Source: Centrapalus pauciflorus (taxonomy: Eukaryota > Streptophyta > Magnoliopsida > Asterales > Asteraceae). From it: a stretch of 64,000 nucleotides of DNA. Position numbers and translations under genes: made by a program. Below the pieces are notes generated by a model. The model was not told where the DNA came from, made no database searches, and saw nothing but the letters and a program-made list of their open reading frames with translations. Below are positions 24,775 through 35,410 of this stretch, one piece after another (within the stretch, counting starts at the first letter, position 1; every line of letters starts with the position of its first letter). Location: NCBI GenBank assembly GCA_020465985.1, contig JAANYP010000849.1, forward strand, positions 206,658 to 270,657, given 5' to 3'.

Positions 24775-25680
24775 TCATAACTCACACATTCACACTTTGT
24801 TCATATTTATACAATACACAAACACACGCACATTGCACTTATTGCCCTGCTATTTCTATATAAGTTGATAACACACACTCCACAATCAAACTACACACAA
24901 CATACTCTTTGTTCATACTGATGCTGCTGCTTCTATCCTTTCTATATTTCACCACCTCGAGACTTTTAAGTCTCGGGGTCCTCCTTCTAATCAGCAGCTC
25001 ACACCAACAAAAATAATTGAACTCTTATACACATGTCATACACATCGAGACTCAACGAGTTTAGTGGTCTTAGACTTATTGATAATTTCCTCACAACCTA
25101 TTCAGCATGTCGGAGACTTATAAGTGTCGGACTTCTCCCTCAAACACACAATTGATGTATATATTTTGCTATAAATACAGATAGAATACTAATTAAAATC
25201 ATGCATGACATTATTTGCTTAAAAAAATAACAATTTCAGTTTCTATTTGATGGTTTTCTACCCTTTCATGCGGAATTAAGTTCTGGAAACAATCCATGCC
25301 ATAATACATGCAATTACACTCCAAATTTGTAAAACTAGACTTGAATGGCCTTGTAATATTCATGAATCCTTGTTGTTTTGTTGCTTAAATGATGTCGTAT
25401 TGTTGATTTCAGAAGCAAACCTTGCTTCAATTTTTGTAATTTGATGAACACCTTAAGTGTGTGTTTGTGAGTGTGTATGATAAGCAAATATTATAATTGA
25501 ACTCACCATCCATTTTGATACATATTTTAACCCCTTGACCTTTATTATCAATGATTTTAACAGAATTAGCAAATAACATTACTTTTATTATAAATTACAG
25601 AGTTCATTGCTTAATACTGAATAAATACTAAATTAGATAGCTCATTAATGTAAATCAAAATTTAAGGATGTTACAGAAAT

Positions 25681-26108
25681 CTTTCGATACATAGTATAAT
25701 AACTGTTTATAATGCTCTTTGTATATCATTTGATGTTTATTGTACAATACTGGGCCGAAATAAGTCGTAGGTTTGCACAGTTTCTCGTAAATCCTTAAAT
25801 TCAAAATTACTAACCTTGAGGTTGAATCCGAAGTTCACACCCGTTGCTATAGCTTCAATGCACTCCCAATTACACTTTGCAACTGTTAGATCAAACATGC
25901 ATTCCCAATTACGTCATCCAAGTTCACAATCGGTTTTTCATGAATCGAAACCATTATTGGGCAAAAATCCCAATAATAAACGTACCTTACCTCAAAATAA
26001 GCTTAGATTCGTGTAAGTATACTTGCAAAGATGTTTAATCTCTGGTTTCTTGGTTGATTTCTTGAAGAATCGTGATTTCTTAGAGAGAGTGTGGGAGCAA
26101 ATCGTGGT

Positions 26109-26149
<41 letters not shown>

Positions 26150-26424
26150 AGAGGGCAAGAGAGCATGCGAAAGTAAGTATATTCCCCTTAATCTGTTCAC
26201 GCATATATGTATAAGTTTGAAAGATTGACACTTTGCACCCTTTGGATTTTGCACTTAGTCAAATTTTGAGACAATAAATTCTTACATTAAAATCCTTATT
26301 TTGATCAGTCAATATCATTCAACCTCTTGATATAATCTTCGTAATTAGTATTAATTAAAATAAAACAAGTTTTAGTTGCATACATTAAGCTCAAGTACAT
26401 CATCAGAAAATCCAAGGTGTTACA
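25681..26424 (-). repeat. LTR D, right part
   Basis: Begins after the right GAAAT duplication of element C and ends CCAAGGTGTTACA, the usual inverted-start end of these gypsy LTRs. The next 5 bp are AACTT. A (GA)n microsatellite lies at about 26110-26147. No gene. Confidence 0.65.
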
Positions 26425-26447
26425 AACTTGTTTATCATTAACAAAAA

Positions 26448-26690
26448 GTTGGTATTGATTACAAAATAGGTCATACAGTAAATCTTAATTACAAAATAGG
26501 ACTTAATTTTTGTCATATGTTTACCTACACCTTATTAAAGTTGACTTTAATTACAAAAGATGTCATATAGTAAATCTTGATTACAAAAGAGATCTTAAGG
26601 TTTATCATATGTTTACCTACACCTTACTAAAGTTGACATTGATTACAAAAGAGGGCATATGATTTGGCAGACCTTAAATACGAAAGAGAT
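26448..26690. repeat. 92-bp tandem repeat, about 2.6 copies
   Basis: Units starting GTTGG/GTTGAC at 26448, 26540 and 26632 share TTACAAAA, TCATATGTTTACCTACACCTTA and TAAATCTT. The array lies just outside the C-terminal end of the MULE remnant and could be part of that element's end. Confidence 0.8.
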
Positions 26691-27676
26691 TTGTTGAGTA
26701 TTAATCAAGTTTAATATTATCGATTTACTTGGTCTTCTATGTTTTGTTACCACTAGTTGTTTTTCATGTTGAGCCTCCACTACTTTAGTTTGTTGACCAT
26801 CCACTGTTGTGTGTCATAATTTGGTTGACCTTGAACTTGTGTTGTTTCATTAAGTTGACTGTCAAATGGTACCTGCTCTTGATGTTGTGTTGTTTCATCA
26901 TGTTGAGCCTCAGTTACTATAACATTTGTATGCATTGTTTCCTTTTGAAATTGGTGGTGGTAAAACTGTTCTAACTTATCAAATGTGATATTATCCAACC
27001 AATCTTCATGCTCCCATAATTTTTGTGTTTCATCATCAAATGTTTTATCACCTATTGTTAGATGTGTCACATTTAATAGTGGAGTTGTACATGACCACAC
27101 TGGAATAGGATCCCCACTTCTTGTCTATAAAATATCGACATTCTTATAATTAGTAATCAAATATAAATTGGTATTAAGACAATGTGAAATACATACTTAC
27201 CCCCACCATCGCCTCCCCATTGTCTTTATCATAAGATACACCCATGGCTTTAGGTCTTGTTGCACACCTACCTCTTTCTACATCCTTAACTCTGGAGTCT
27301 GGACGTACGCCTACCTCTGTTGGAACTCTTTCCAATGTTTTTGGCACCTTCATGGTTAGTTTGAGGACTGCCAGGTGGCCTTTTAGGTACTTATGGTGCA
27401 GACATTCTTGCATTCTTGTAATACGTATCATTATGACCTACTTAAAAGCACTTTTGACATGTCATCCTTTTACTCTGCCTGTGTATTTGTCCCTTTGATG
27501 ACAACAACACTTCAACAACATCCCTACTCCTATTAATATTAGGTCTACTTGGCATTGTTATTGGCATTGGTGGTAAAGGGCATAAGTAATCAGTTTAAGG
27601 CCACATGTTCACGTCATTCATTGGCCTTGGGTAGTGGGTGTAACATTCAATGAACGTTTATTTTTCTAAACCATTC

Positions 27677-28050
27677 AAGAACGTAACTTTTAGGTTGTTT
27701 ATTAATGTAAAGTATCACTGTCATAGCATGTACACAAGGTATTGCTAAAAAGTTTCCATATTCTAATGTACATGATTGGTATTGTTCATTCACAATGAAT
27801 GCATCCAATCCGTTCTCTATTTCAAATAGCACACCTTCACATGACATAACAAACCATAAACCAATCATGAACGTAACTCTCAGGTTATTTATTATGTAAA
27901 GTATCATTGTCATTGCATGTACATAAGGTATTCCTAACAGTTTCCATATTCTGCATGTACATGATTGGTATTGTTCATCCATAATGAATGCATCCAATCA
28001 GATATCTACTTCAAATAGTTCACCTTCACATTACATAACAAACCACAACC
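27677..28050. repeat. 190-bp tandem duplication of the SWIM-encoding segment
   Basis: Copies at about 27677-27866 and 27867-28050 share ACGTAACT, AAAGTATCA, TACATGATTGGTATTGTTCA and AATGAATGCATCCAATC. Confidence 0.88.
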
Positions 28051-28079
28051 TATATAACAAGATAAAATAATGTTACATG

Positions 28080-28298
28080 CTTACCACAAGGGTGGTGGCG
28101 TAGTGGTAAAAACTTGGTCTCCATGGGTGAAAATACTTAGAGGTTCCAAGTTCGATCCCTAGGAGCAAAAAAAGTACACCTTGTGCCCACGGATGTTCAC
28201 CTGTGATGGCTCCAAGATACTCATAAAGCAGGTGGTTACCCTAAGATTAGTCGGCTCGCAAAGCGTGTCGGAAACCCAGGTTACCCAAAAAAATTAAT
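28080..28298 (+). mobile_element. tRNA-derived SINE
   Basis: The RNA polymerase III A box (TGGCGTAGTGG, 28096-28106) and a B-box-like AGTTCGATCCC (28149-28159) lie in the 5' part. The 3' end is A-rich (CCCAAAAAAATTAAT). It is flanked by TTACATG at 28073-28079 and 28299-28305. No coding potential, as expected. It is inserted in the MULE. Confidence 0.85.
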
Positions 28299-28837
28299 TT
28301 ACATGTTGTGCTAAACATGTGAAAACTTTTATTGATTATGAAATAAAGTTACTTATGCTACTCTTTAGTATGTTCAAGTTTCTTCCTTATGGTACGACAT
28401 ATGTCATCTTCCCATATATGTGCTTTCGGTTTAATTTTTTCCATTCTTTCTACCACAATTACTTTTATGGCCTCTAATGGAGTGAGTATCGGTCTCTTTC
28501 TTGCATCTACCATCAATGCATTAAAACACTCACTGATTCCATTCTCAACAGCGTCACACGCTCTCTCTGTTTCAAAAATAGATCTTGACCAAGAAGATGG
28601 TGACTTTTCTATAAACCAAATATATGCATCATGACGAGCATCCTTGACTTTCAAAATAACATCTTGGTAATGTTGCTCATAAGATGCCTTTGGAGCTGCC
28701 CTAAAAAGATTTAAAATTGGACACCAGAAATTTTTTCTCTAAAATTGGCATAAGTGTTACGTTGTGTTCTACCCTTGGCAAGCAATCCTTAACAACTAAT
28801 AGACCCTGTAAGAGATAACATGTTATAGATTCCTTTA

Positions 28838-29245
28838 TGTGAATTCATTATTTCATGCAATTCATTCACATATAAACAATCAATATGAATAATTAACAAT
28901 TCAATCACATAAAATCGAATGCTTAGATTGAGATGAGAGAATATTACATTGAAGTTCTTGGTGACTTGCACAACACTTTTTCTCTCTATCAATCCGTGTA
29001 TCAGTTCCCTCCAATCTTAGATATGTGAAATTGTTATTTAAACATTAGCACCTATATCCTATCTATACACAATACACAAGTATTGTATATTTACACATAC
29101 AACCCCTATACTATTGAGTATTTATAAACATATACAATATAATTGTTTCATCTCTATTATTTATTCCCAACATTCTCCACCTTAGAGATGAACACAATTA
29201 TTAAAAGTAAAATTCATTTCAACTCTACGAATATTGTCCCTAACA
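28838..29245 (-). repeat. Element K 3' LTR
   Basis: On the plus strand it runs from TGTGAATTC to GTCCCTAACA. Next to it is ATCTCCCCTTAGAG, a polypurine tract on the minus strand. Confidence 0.93.
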
Positions 29246-31495
29246 ATCTCCCCTTAGAGATGAAATCAATTTTCCGATGAAAGATCATTTCAGGGACTTT
29301 TTCATGAATCTTCTTCTTTTCTTTGATCTCTGAATCTTCCTCTTTTCTTTATTTGTCTCTCTCAGATCTTCACATCTCTTCTTCTCTGATCTTCTCCTTT
29401 CTTGTATTTTCTTGTAAGTACACTCCCCCTTGAATCATGAATAGCTTTCGATTATGTCTTGATATGATGTAGCAATTGTCTTCAGTTGACTTCAAACAAC
29501 TCAATAGTTGTTTCTGAAATTCAGCTTTTCTCCCCCTCATGATGATCATAAGAATTATGAACATCATGCAAAAGTCTTCAGAGACATGAATTCAATGAAA
29601 TTAAAGTAGAAGAAATACAACAACAATTACAACTCAGAAATTATTACAAATTGATTTTCTCCCCCTCAAACTGATATCTTCTCCCATATACTAAGCAAAT
29701 CTATCTCACTCCCCCTCAAAGATTTCACTCCCCCTCGAATTGAAACTACATCTTTTCAGAACAAAAACAAAGTTTTTCAACTTTGGGGAAAATGAAACAC
29801 ATTCATTTTGTAAGATAACGAGTCCAGGATCACATAGGATTCCTGTTTGCACAATAGACAATATCTATGTGACCTACTTTCAGCGCTGGCGTGATGTTAA
29901 CACTTGTAGGATTTCCAAATAGTCGTCGTGAAATCCGTTATCATGAAAGAATCACTCTTATTTGTTCCGGCTTAGTCACTTTGGACTAGAAGTTTATAGT
30001 CACACAGACTGTTAGACTCGATGTGTCCTAAAAATGTATATAATCAGTTCTAGACACAATGTGCATCAAAAAAAAAATTGGAGACCAGAGCAACTGTCTT
30101 CCTTGTTTCAATATCAATAATATCCAAATGATATATCGATAGAAATGTGCTATAACTCCGTGATTATTGAAACAGAAATCTTTTGTGAGATAACTGAGTA
30201 GTTGGTGGGGTTAAGTGCATGCGTCACTGGGTCCATGACGTCTTTTTCAATATCAAGTCGCCTAGGGCTTGATAGATTATGTGGATTACCAAGCCGACAC
30301 AGTTTGATAGGATTTTCTTTTCTTTTAATCCTTTCTCAACTCTCAGCACTAAGCATTTTTCAACTAAGCTCCCTCCGGCTCACTTTTGAGAAATAAATTC
30401 AGTCAGCTTTATAGCAAAAGCATGATCTGATGCACCACCATCTCCTTTCAATATCAATATCCCTCTCATTTACATTTTATCTCTGCTCGACCCTGTCAGT
30501 ATCCCGTGATAACTGACACTTCTCAACTAATAAACCTAAGGAACCCTCACCCACACAAACTATAGATGGTTTGCTTCTTGGGAAGGTCTTCCGGTTCTGG
30601 TTAGACCATAGAAGCGATATTTATGCCTATCACTCATTTTGGTGCATAGTCAAAGTCAGCAGAAAGATTTTCAGCTTTGAAGCTCAAGGGATATCGAAGA
30701 TTATATTCATATAAATTGGGAGATATCAGAATGAAATAGAAAATCTGATATATGATATGAAAAGAACCAGATTTTCTTGAAAGAATTAGCACTTGGAGAA
30801 TATGAAAATGATCGGAAGAATTCAGAATACATGGGAGACAAATGAAGAAAAATCTCAGAAGAAATGAGATTATGAAAATCAAAGAGATTAGACCAATTAA
30901 TCTCAATGATAGATTCAGAGAATCATAAAAAATTTTCTTTCAGCTCAAAAATTCTTTTTATGTGTGAATCAAATATTTTCGTGAAAAAACACACACAGTT
31001 TTTGAAAAAAAATGTCATCGTCAAAGAATGTCTGAAATTCCCCCTGGAAATAAGCACATAAAGTTAGTCAACTCATAGAAATTAATCAGGAGCAAAAAAT
31101 TGTAAAATAAAACTCCCTCTTTATCAATATAGCTTTAGAGTTGAATGCAGGGCAGGAATTCCAGAAAGATTCGTCGTTCAGAATCGGGTTTCAGTTTGGA
31201 TTAATTAAAAGCCATTTGAATGGATTCTACTTGAAAATAAGTAGATACCATTTCTTTGAAGTGCGGGTTCCAGTCTATAAAGATTTGGAAGCCATTCGAG
31301 AACTCAAGACCGGGTTCTGAACTGAGATGTACAGAAACCTTTTGAACTGAAGAACGGGTCCTGAACTGAACTGAACTGAACAGGAGCCATTACAAACTGA
31401 AGACTGGGTCTTGATCAGAAGTAATCAAGAGCCTGTTGAAATGAAGAACGGGTTCTTATCTGAAATGATAAGAAACCTATAACTCGTAAAATTTA
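29246..31495 (-). other. Element K internal region without recognisable coding
   Basis: Contains at least five CTCCCCCT motifs (about 29422-29735 and near 31037), which on the minus strand resemble repeated polypurine tracts. At 31140-31480 there are imperfect repeats of about 60 bp built on GAAGAACGGGTTCT-like cores. Neither strand gives a protein I recognise. Confidence 0.65.
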
Positions 31496-32701
31496 AGATG
31501 TCTTTGGCATCCAAACAGATTTGGATCCAGACTTGTTAGCACTCTTGGGTACCCATTTCACAACGGGTTTTGGTACCCACTTGTACTTGGGTTTAGGTAC
31601 CCATTGCAAGTTATAGCTATCAGCTTCTCTTTCAAAAGCAGAAAAAAAATTTCTTTGAGTATGAGAAAATTGAATATCTGAAATTCTAAAGAAACTTGAA
31701 TTTGAATGATCAGACTTTTGCGAACTCTTCTTTTTGAAAAACTGTCCGGTTCATGCCTGTTTCTGATAATACTTGGTATTTTTCTGTGAAAATGTTTTCT
31801 GATTAGAATGACCAGTATTTTCAGAAACTTTAGGAAAATTTGACTTCGAAGATTCACCGGTGTAAATCTTGACCGGAAGTTGTTCAACAATTTTATCTTT
31901 GCCTCTGTGTATCTTTAACAGATACTTAAGTTTAAGATCTGAAGAAGAATCAAATTTAGAAAATTCAGTTGAATTCTTTTTACTTTCTGTAGATAAATCA
32001 GATTGATCAACTTTAGATTTTGAACAAACTGAAGAATCTTTAACCTCTGATTCTTTTGAAGAAGGAAAGTAATTAAATTGTTTATAAAGATGAAGTATCT
32101 GATCTTCTAATCCTTTGATAATGACCAAATAAGAATTTCTGTCATTATTAAATGATTGGAAATCAGTTTTAAAAGATTGTTCTTTGATTAAAAACATCTT
32201 TCTTTCATCTTCAAACAATTTAGATTTAGCTTTAAAATCTTGTTCTTTTAGTAAGAACTCATGTCTTTCCTTCTCAAGTGAATCTTTAGTTCAAGACAAC
32301 TCGTTTTCAAGAGCAAAAAATTCTTCAGATTTGTTTAAAACACAACTTTGATCAGTATGATTTGTCTTGGAAAGTAATTCTTCAAGATCTTTAACTTTCT
32401 TGTAATGATCAGATCTTTCAGGCAAAAGATATTTCAGTTGAGTTGCATTCTGAAAATTTTCTTGTTTCAGCTCATCAAGTTCTTTAAGTAATTCAGATAT
32501 TTTCAATTGATGAGCACAACTCTTAGAGTTTTGTTTTTATTTTAAGCTCTGAATTTCTTCGTTCAATATTTGTACGTCGCGTAACGCCAAATGTTTATCA
32601 GTATTTAACTGAACGAGAATGTCGTAATTGTTCTTACGAATCTTTTCAGATTCAGTAAGTTTTGCAATTAGCTCAAACTTTGAAAGTTTTTCATATTCCA
32701 T
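31496..32701 (-). pseudogene. Element K coiled-coil Gag-like reading frame
   Basis: Minus strand, ATG at 32701 (MEYEKLSKFELIAKLTES), about 400 codons in a single frame with three or more internal stops (near 32537, TGA near 32289, and after QKQA near 31751). The N-terminal two thirds is a Lys/Glu/Leu-rich heptad-like coil (KISELLKELDELKQEN, KVKDLEELLSK). A Ser/Lys-rich stretch follows, ending in repeated WVPKP (KYKWVPKPVVKWVPKS). Such WVPK repeats occur near the Gag/protease boundary of some plant copia polyproteins. No zinc knuckle or protease motif was seen. The single frame with few stops suggests fairly recent loss of coding ability. Confidence 0.72.
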
Positions 32702-33010
32702 TATGAATTGCAGAAAAATGAACTTCCAAAATCTTTTATGGAAAAACTGAGTGAATTCTGATAAAACTTTAAAAACCTATTTCAGTAAATGATAACTTGT
32801 GAAAAATCATCTCTGAAATAACTTTTTGACGTTGAAATTTTAGCTTTTCTGCAGAAAATTGCCCGTAACTTTTTTCTGGAGTGGAATTAGGCCTCGAAAA
32901 TTTACCGAACCGGCTACGCCCCCTTCTAGAAATTGTAGATCTTGGTTTAAGCTTCGTTTTGGCGTATGGTAGGCCTTCTAACGATATTCCAGTCAAAAGT
33001 TATAGTCAAT

Positions 33011-33390
33011 TTAAGCAGCAAAGGTCAAATTGTCAAAACTCGAATGCTTAATAATCAATCTCGAATGAAGCATAATGAAACTCGATTGAAGCTTAATAAA
33101 ACTCGATTGAAGAAGGTTGAAACTCGAATGGTTATGAATGAAACTCGAATGAATCTTTATAAAACTCGAATGATAAAGTATGAAACTCGAATAACAAGGG
33201 ATCAAACTCGGTCAAAGCATTGATAAAACTCGGTCAAAGCACTAAGCAAACTCGAATGAACTTGAATGGACTTTGATGAAACTCGATTGAAGTGTTATAA
33301 AACTCGGTTAAAGCTTCATAAAACTCGAACAAAGCTTCATAAAACTCGAATAAAGCCTTCATAAAACTCGAATAACACTAAGAATGCAGT
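33011..33390. repeat. About 21-bp tandem repeat in the element K leader
   Basis: About 15 units containing AAACTCGAATGAA / AAACTCGGTCAAAGC at 18-24-bp spacing lie between the PBS and the Gag-like frame. The repetitive peptides from either strand (SSFI or ETRM) reflect the array, not genes. Confidence 0.85.
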
Positions 33391-33815
33391 TTTGCCCGAG
33401 ATTCAACCGTTTTTGACAGATTCAAGTCAAAATCCATAAAATTTTTCAAACATTTCACAAATTGATCTACAAATCACAACGAAGGCTCGTTATGATAGCA
33501 GAAACAACTTTTGTGAAACAACTTTATCCAATTTTTGATTAAAAACCAAAAATCGGTCAAAATACCTCAAGAACACACACTTTTTCAAAAAATCTGAAAT
33601 TTCTCAATTAAATTTTGTGTGTTTAGAGATAATATTTGATGCTTATATCATCAGATTCGCCTTTAAATTTCACACCTTCGATCCAAAATTCATTCCATTT
33701 CATCCAAAAATCAAAATCCACAAATGATTTTCTGAAATTTTAAAATTTCGAATGTAACAATGTTCAAAATTTTTTTTAAAATTCAGATTCAAATTCACTC
33801 AAATTTATCCATATT

Positions 33816-33829
33816 TGGCTCTGATGCCA
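33816..33829 (-). other. Primer-binding site of element K
   Basis: The minus strand reads TGGCATCAGAGCCA, one base different from the usual initiator-Met PBS, next to the LTR at 33832. Confidence 0.88.
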
Positions 33830-33831
33830 AT

Positions 33832-34237
33832 TGTGAATTTATTTTCATGCAATTCATTCACATGCAAACAATCAATATGAACAATTAACAATTCAATCAC
33901 ATAAAATTGAATGCTTAGATTGAGATGAGAGAATATTACATTGAAGTTCTTGGTGACTTGCACAACACTTTTTCTCTCTATCAATCTGTGTATCAGTTCC
34001 CTCCAATCTCAGATATGTGAAATTGTTATTTAAACATTAGCACCTACATCCTATTTATACACAATACACAAGTATTGTATATTTACACATACGACCCCTA
34101 TACTATTGAGTATTTATAAACATATACAATATAATTGTTTCATCTCTATTATTTGTTCCCAACATTCTCCCCCTTAGAGATGAACACAATTATTAAAAGT
34201 AAAATTCATTTCAACTCTACGAATATTGTCCCTAACA
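33832..34237 (-). repeat. Element K 5' LTR
   Basis: Matches 28838-29245 at about 97%. It ends GTCCCTAACA before the CTTTA duplication. Confidence 0.93.
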
Positions 34238-34242
34238 CTTTA

Positions 34243-35395
34243 CACATATATAAAGTTTTTAGTTTAAAGTACCTTATGCTGGGCTAAGATAAAAAGTAAG
34301 TCCATAGCCATTATGCAAACATATGTCTACCCTCACTAATTCCAAAACAACTCCAATTTGAATTGTTATCAATGTCACTACTGCACAAGTGATTAGATAT
34401 ATTTGGTTATTTCTATCTTTCCCAACTACAACTAATAATTCAACTTTTGCATACTATTTTCAAAAACCAACCATCAAGACCAATTACTCTTCTGCACCCT
34501 CTAGTTCATCCTTCTTTCAAGCCATGGAACAAACATAATACCTTTTAAAACATGTCTTTCCCTCCCCTTCTACTTCAACTTTTAACTTCACAACAGAACC
34601 TGGATTTGTCCTTCTAATTTCCTCAGCATAATCCCATAGTGTATCATAATATTTCTTCATGCTAATTTCAAACTCATGTAAAGCATATGTCTTAGCCCTA
34701 TGATATTGATTTAAAGAAACATTACATTTTGAACTTTCTCAAAATAGTGGCTTGCAAGTCTGGAAGCTTAAACTCAATGTTCTCTCCTATTTTACTTGTA
34801 AACACCTCAACAATAAACTTGTAGTTCATTAATGATCCAAACTTGAAATTTCTGTAACATCGATGCTCACCCTTTAATGACTTTATCTAAAATGATTATT
34901 CATTAGCCATCCATGTTTCCCATAGTCTAAATGGGCATTTGGGTTAATATTTACTCCTACCTTTACCACACTTTGCCTTTAACTTCTTATGAACATTCCT
35001 TCCAAACCAAATCTGGTAACCATTTGCAAATGCATAATTAGTCAAGCATTCTTTCAATTAACTTGGCTTGCGTATATCTCACCAAGTACCTGTTTCATTA
35101 GCTGCCAATGTACATTAGTTTTTTGTCTTAGATATCTCATCACCTCTCCTTCCTCTTGATCACATTATTCTTCACTATTCAAATTATCATCCAAGTGTCT
35201 TTCCTTATCCAAAGCACTTGTGAGATCATTTAAATACCTTACATGCTCAAACTTCACCAATTCTTCTTCTGGTATGTCATCAGTTTCATTCATTTCATAT
35301 AACTCAAACCTCATTTCTTCAATACCAATATGGACATCCTTATTTTTTTCTTTCTAAATCGAGATACCTCATCTTCACCTCAGATAAATGATTCA
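34243..35395 (-). pseudogene. MULE transposase, N-terminal part
   Basis: The minus strand reads an acidic N-terminus (about 35160-35330, EEELVKFEHVRYLNDL) and then RQKTNVHWQLMKQVLGEIYAS (about 35030-35105). After several broken stretches it reaches GCRRVIGLDGWFLK at about 34460-34505. The Asp in GLDG is the first catalytic residue of MuDR-type transposases. Multiple stops interrupt it. It was contiguous with the C-terminal part before element K inserted. Confidence 0.78.
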
Positions 35396-35410
35396 GAGAA
35401 GCTATTTCAT

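Larger units (their letters stand above)
21778..25675 (-). repeat. Element C 5' LTR (3.9 kb with MITE, about 3.3 kb without)
   Basis: Runs from TGTAAGACCC next to the PBS to GGATGTTACA at the target duplication. Contains at least five palindromes of the type CCCGAGAC...GTCTCGGG between 23911 and 25131, a CA/TA microsatellite, and a hAT MITE at 23045. No gene is present. Confidence 0.9.
26780..28832 (-). pseudogene. MULE transposase, C-terminal part
   Basis: The minus-strand frame 28358-28654 includes CDAVENGISECFNALMVDAR and KRPILTPLEAIKVIVVERM, the stretch that follows the catalytic core of MuDR-type transposases. Next come two copies of a SWIM zinc-finger segment (27677-28050). The first in reading order has CTCRIWKLLGIPYVHA, with the CxH Cys replaced by Tyr. 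The second has its CxC lost but retains IPCVHA. Near 27440 a knuckle-like CQKC appears. The region at 26780-27100 gives an acidic, Gln/Thr-rich tail with no known domain. Stops and shifts make the gene inactive. Confidence 0.82.
28838..34237 (-). mobile_element. Element K: non-autonomous copia-like LTR element
   Basis: LTRs at 28838-29245 and 33832-34237 (408 and 406 bp) are flanked by CTTTA at 28833-28837 and 34238-34242. By eye the LTRs differ at about 12 positions plus a small indel (near 3%). The minus-strand order is PBS, a 21-bp repeat leader, a coiled-coil Gag-like frame, then 2 kb without recognisable pol. No RT or integrase motifs were found, so it must have used proteins in trans. 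Confidence 0.93.
26700..35410 (-). mobile_element. Degenerate Mutator-like element (MULE), split by a SINE and a copia element
   Basis: Coding remnants run on the minus strand from about 35390 (N-terminus) to about 26780 (C-terminus), with the copia element K (28838-34237) and a SINE (28080-28298) inserted. Terminal inverted repeats were not identified. LTR copy 35411-37537 adjoins the N-terminal side. Confidence 0.8.

Noticed and set aside
28091..28160. Functional tRNA gene
   Set aside because: A and B box-like motifs are present, but there is no cloverleaf or CCA-side pairing and the unit has a target duplication and A-rich tail; it is a SINE.
33030..33390. Possible CRISPR array (regular short repeats)
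   Set aside because: The units abut without unique spacers, they drift in sequence, and the context is a plant retrotransposon leader.
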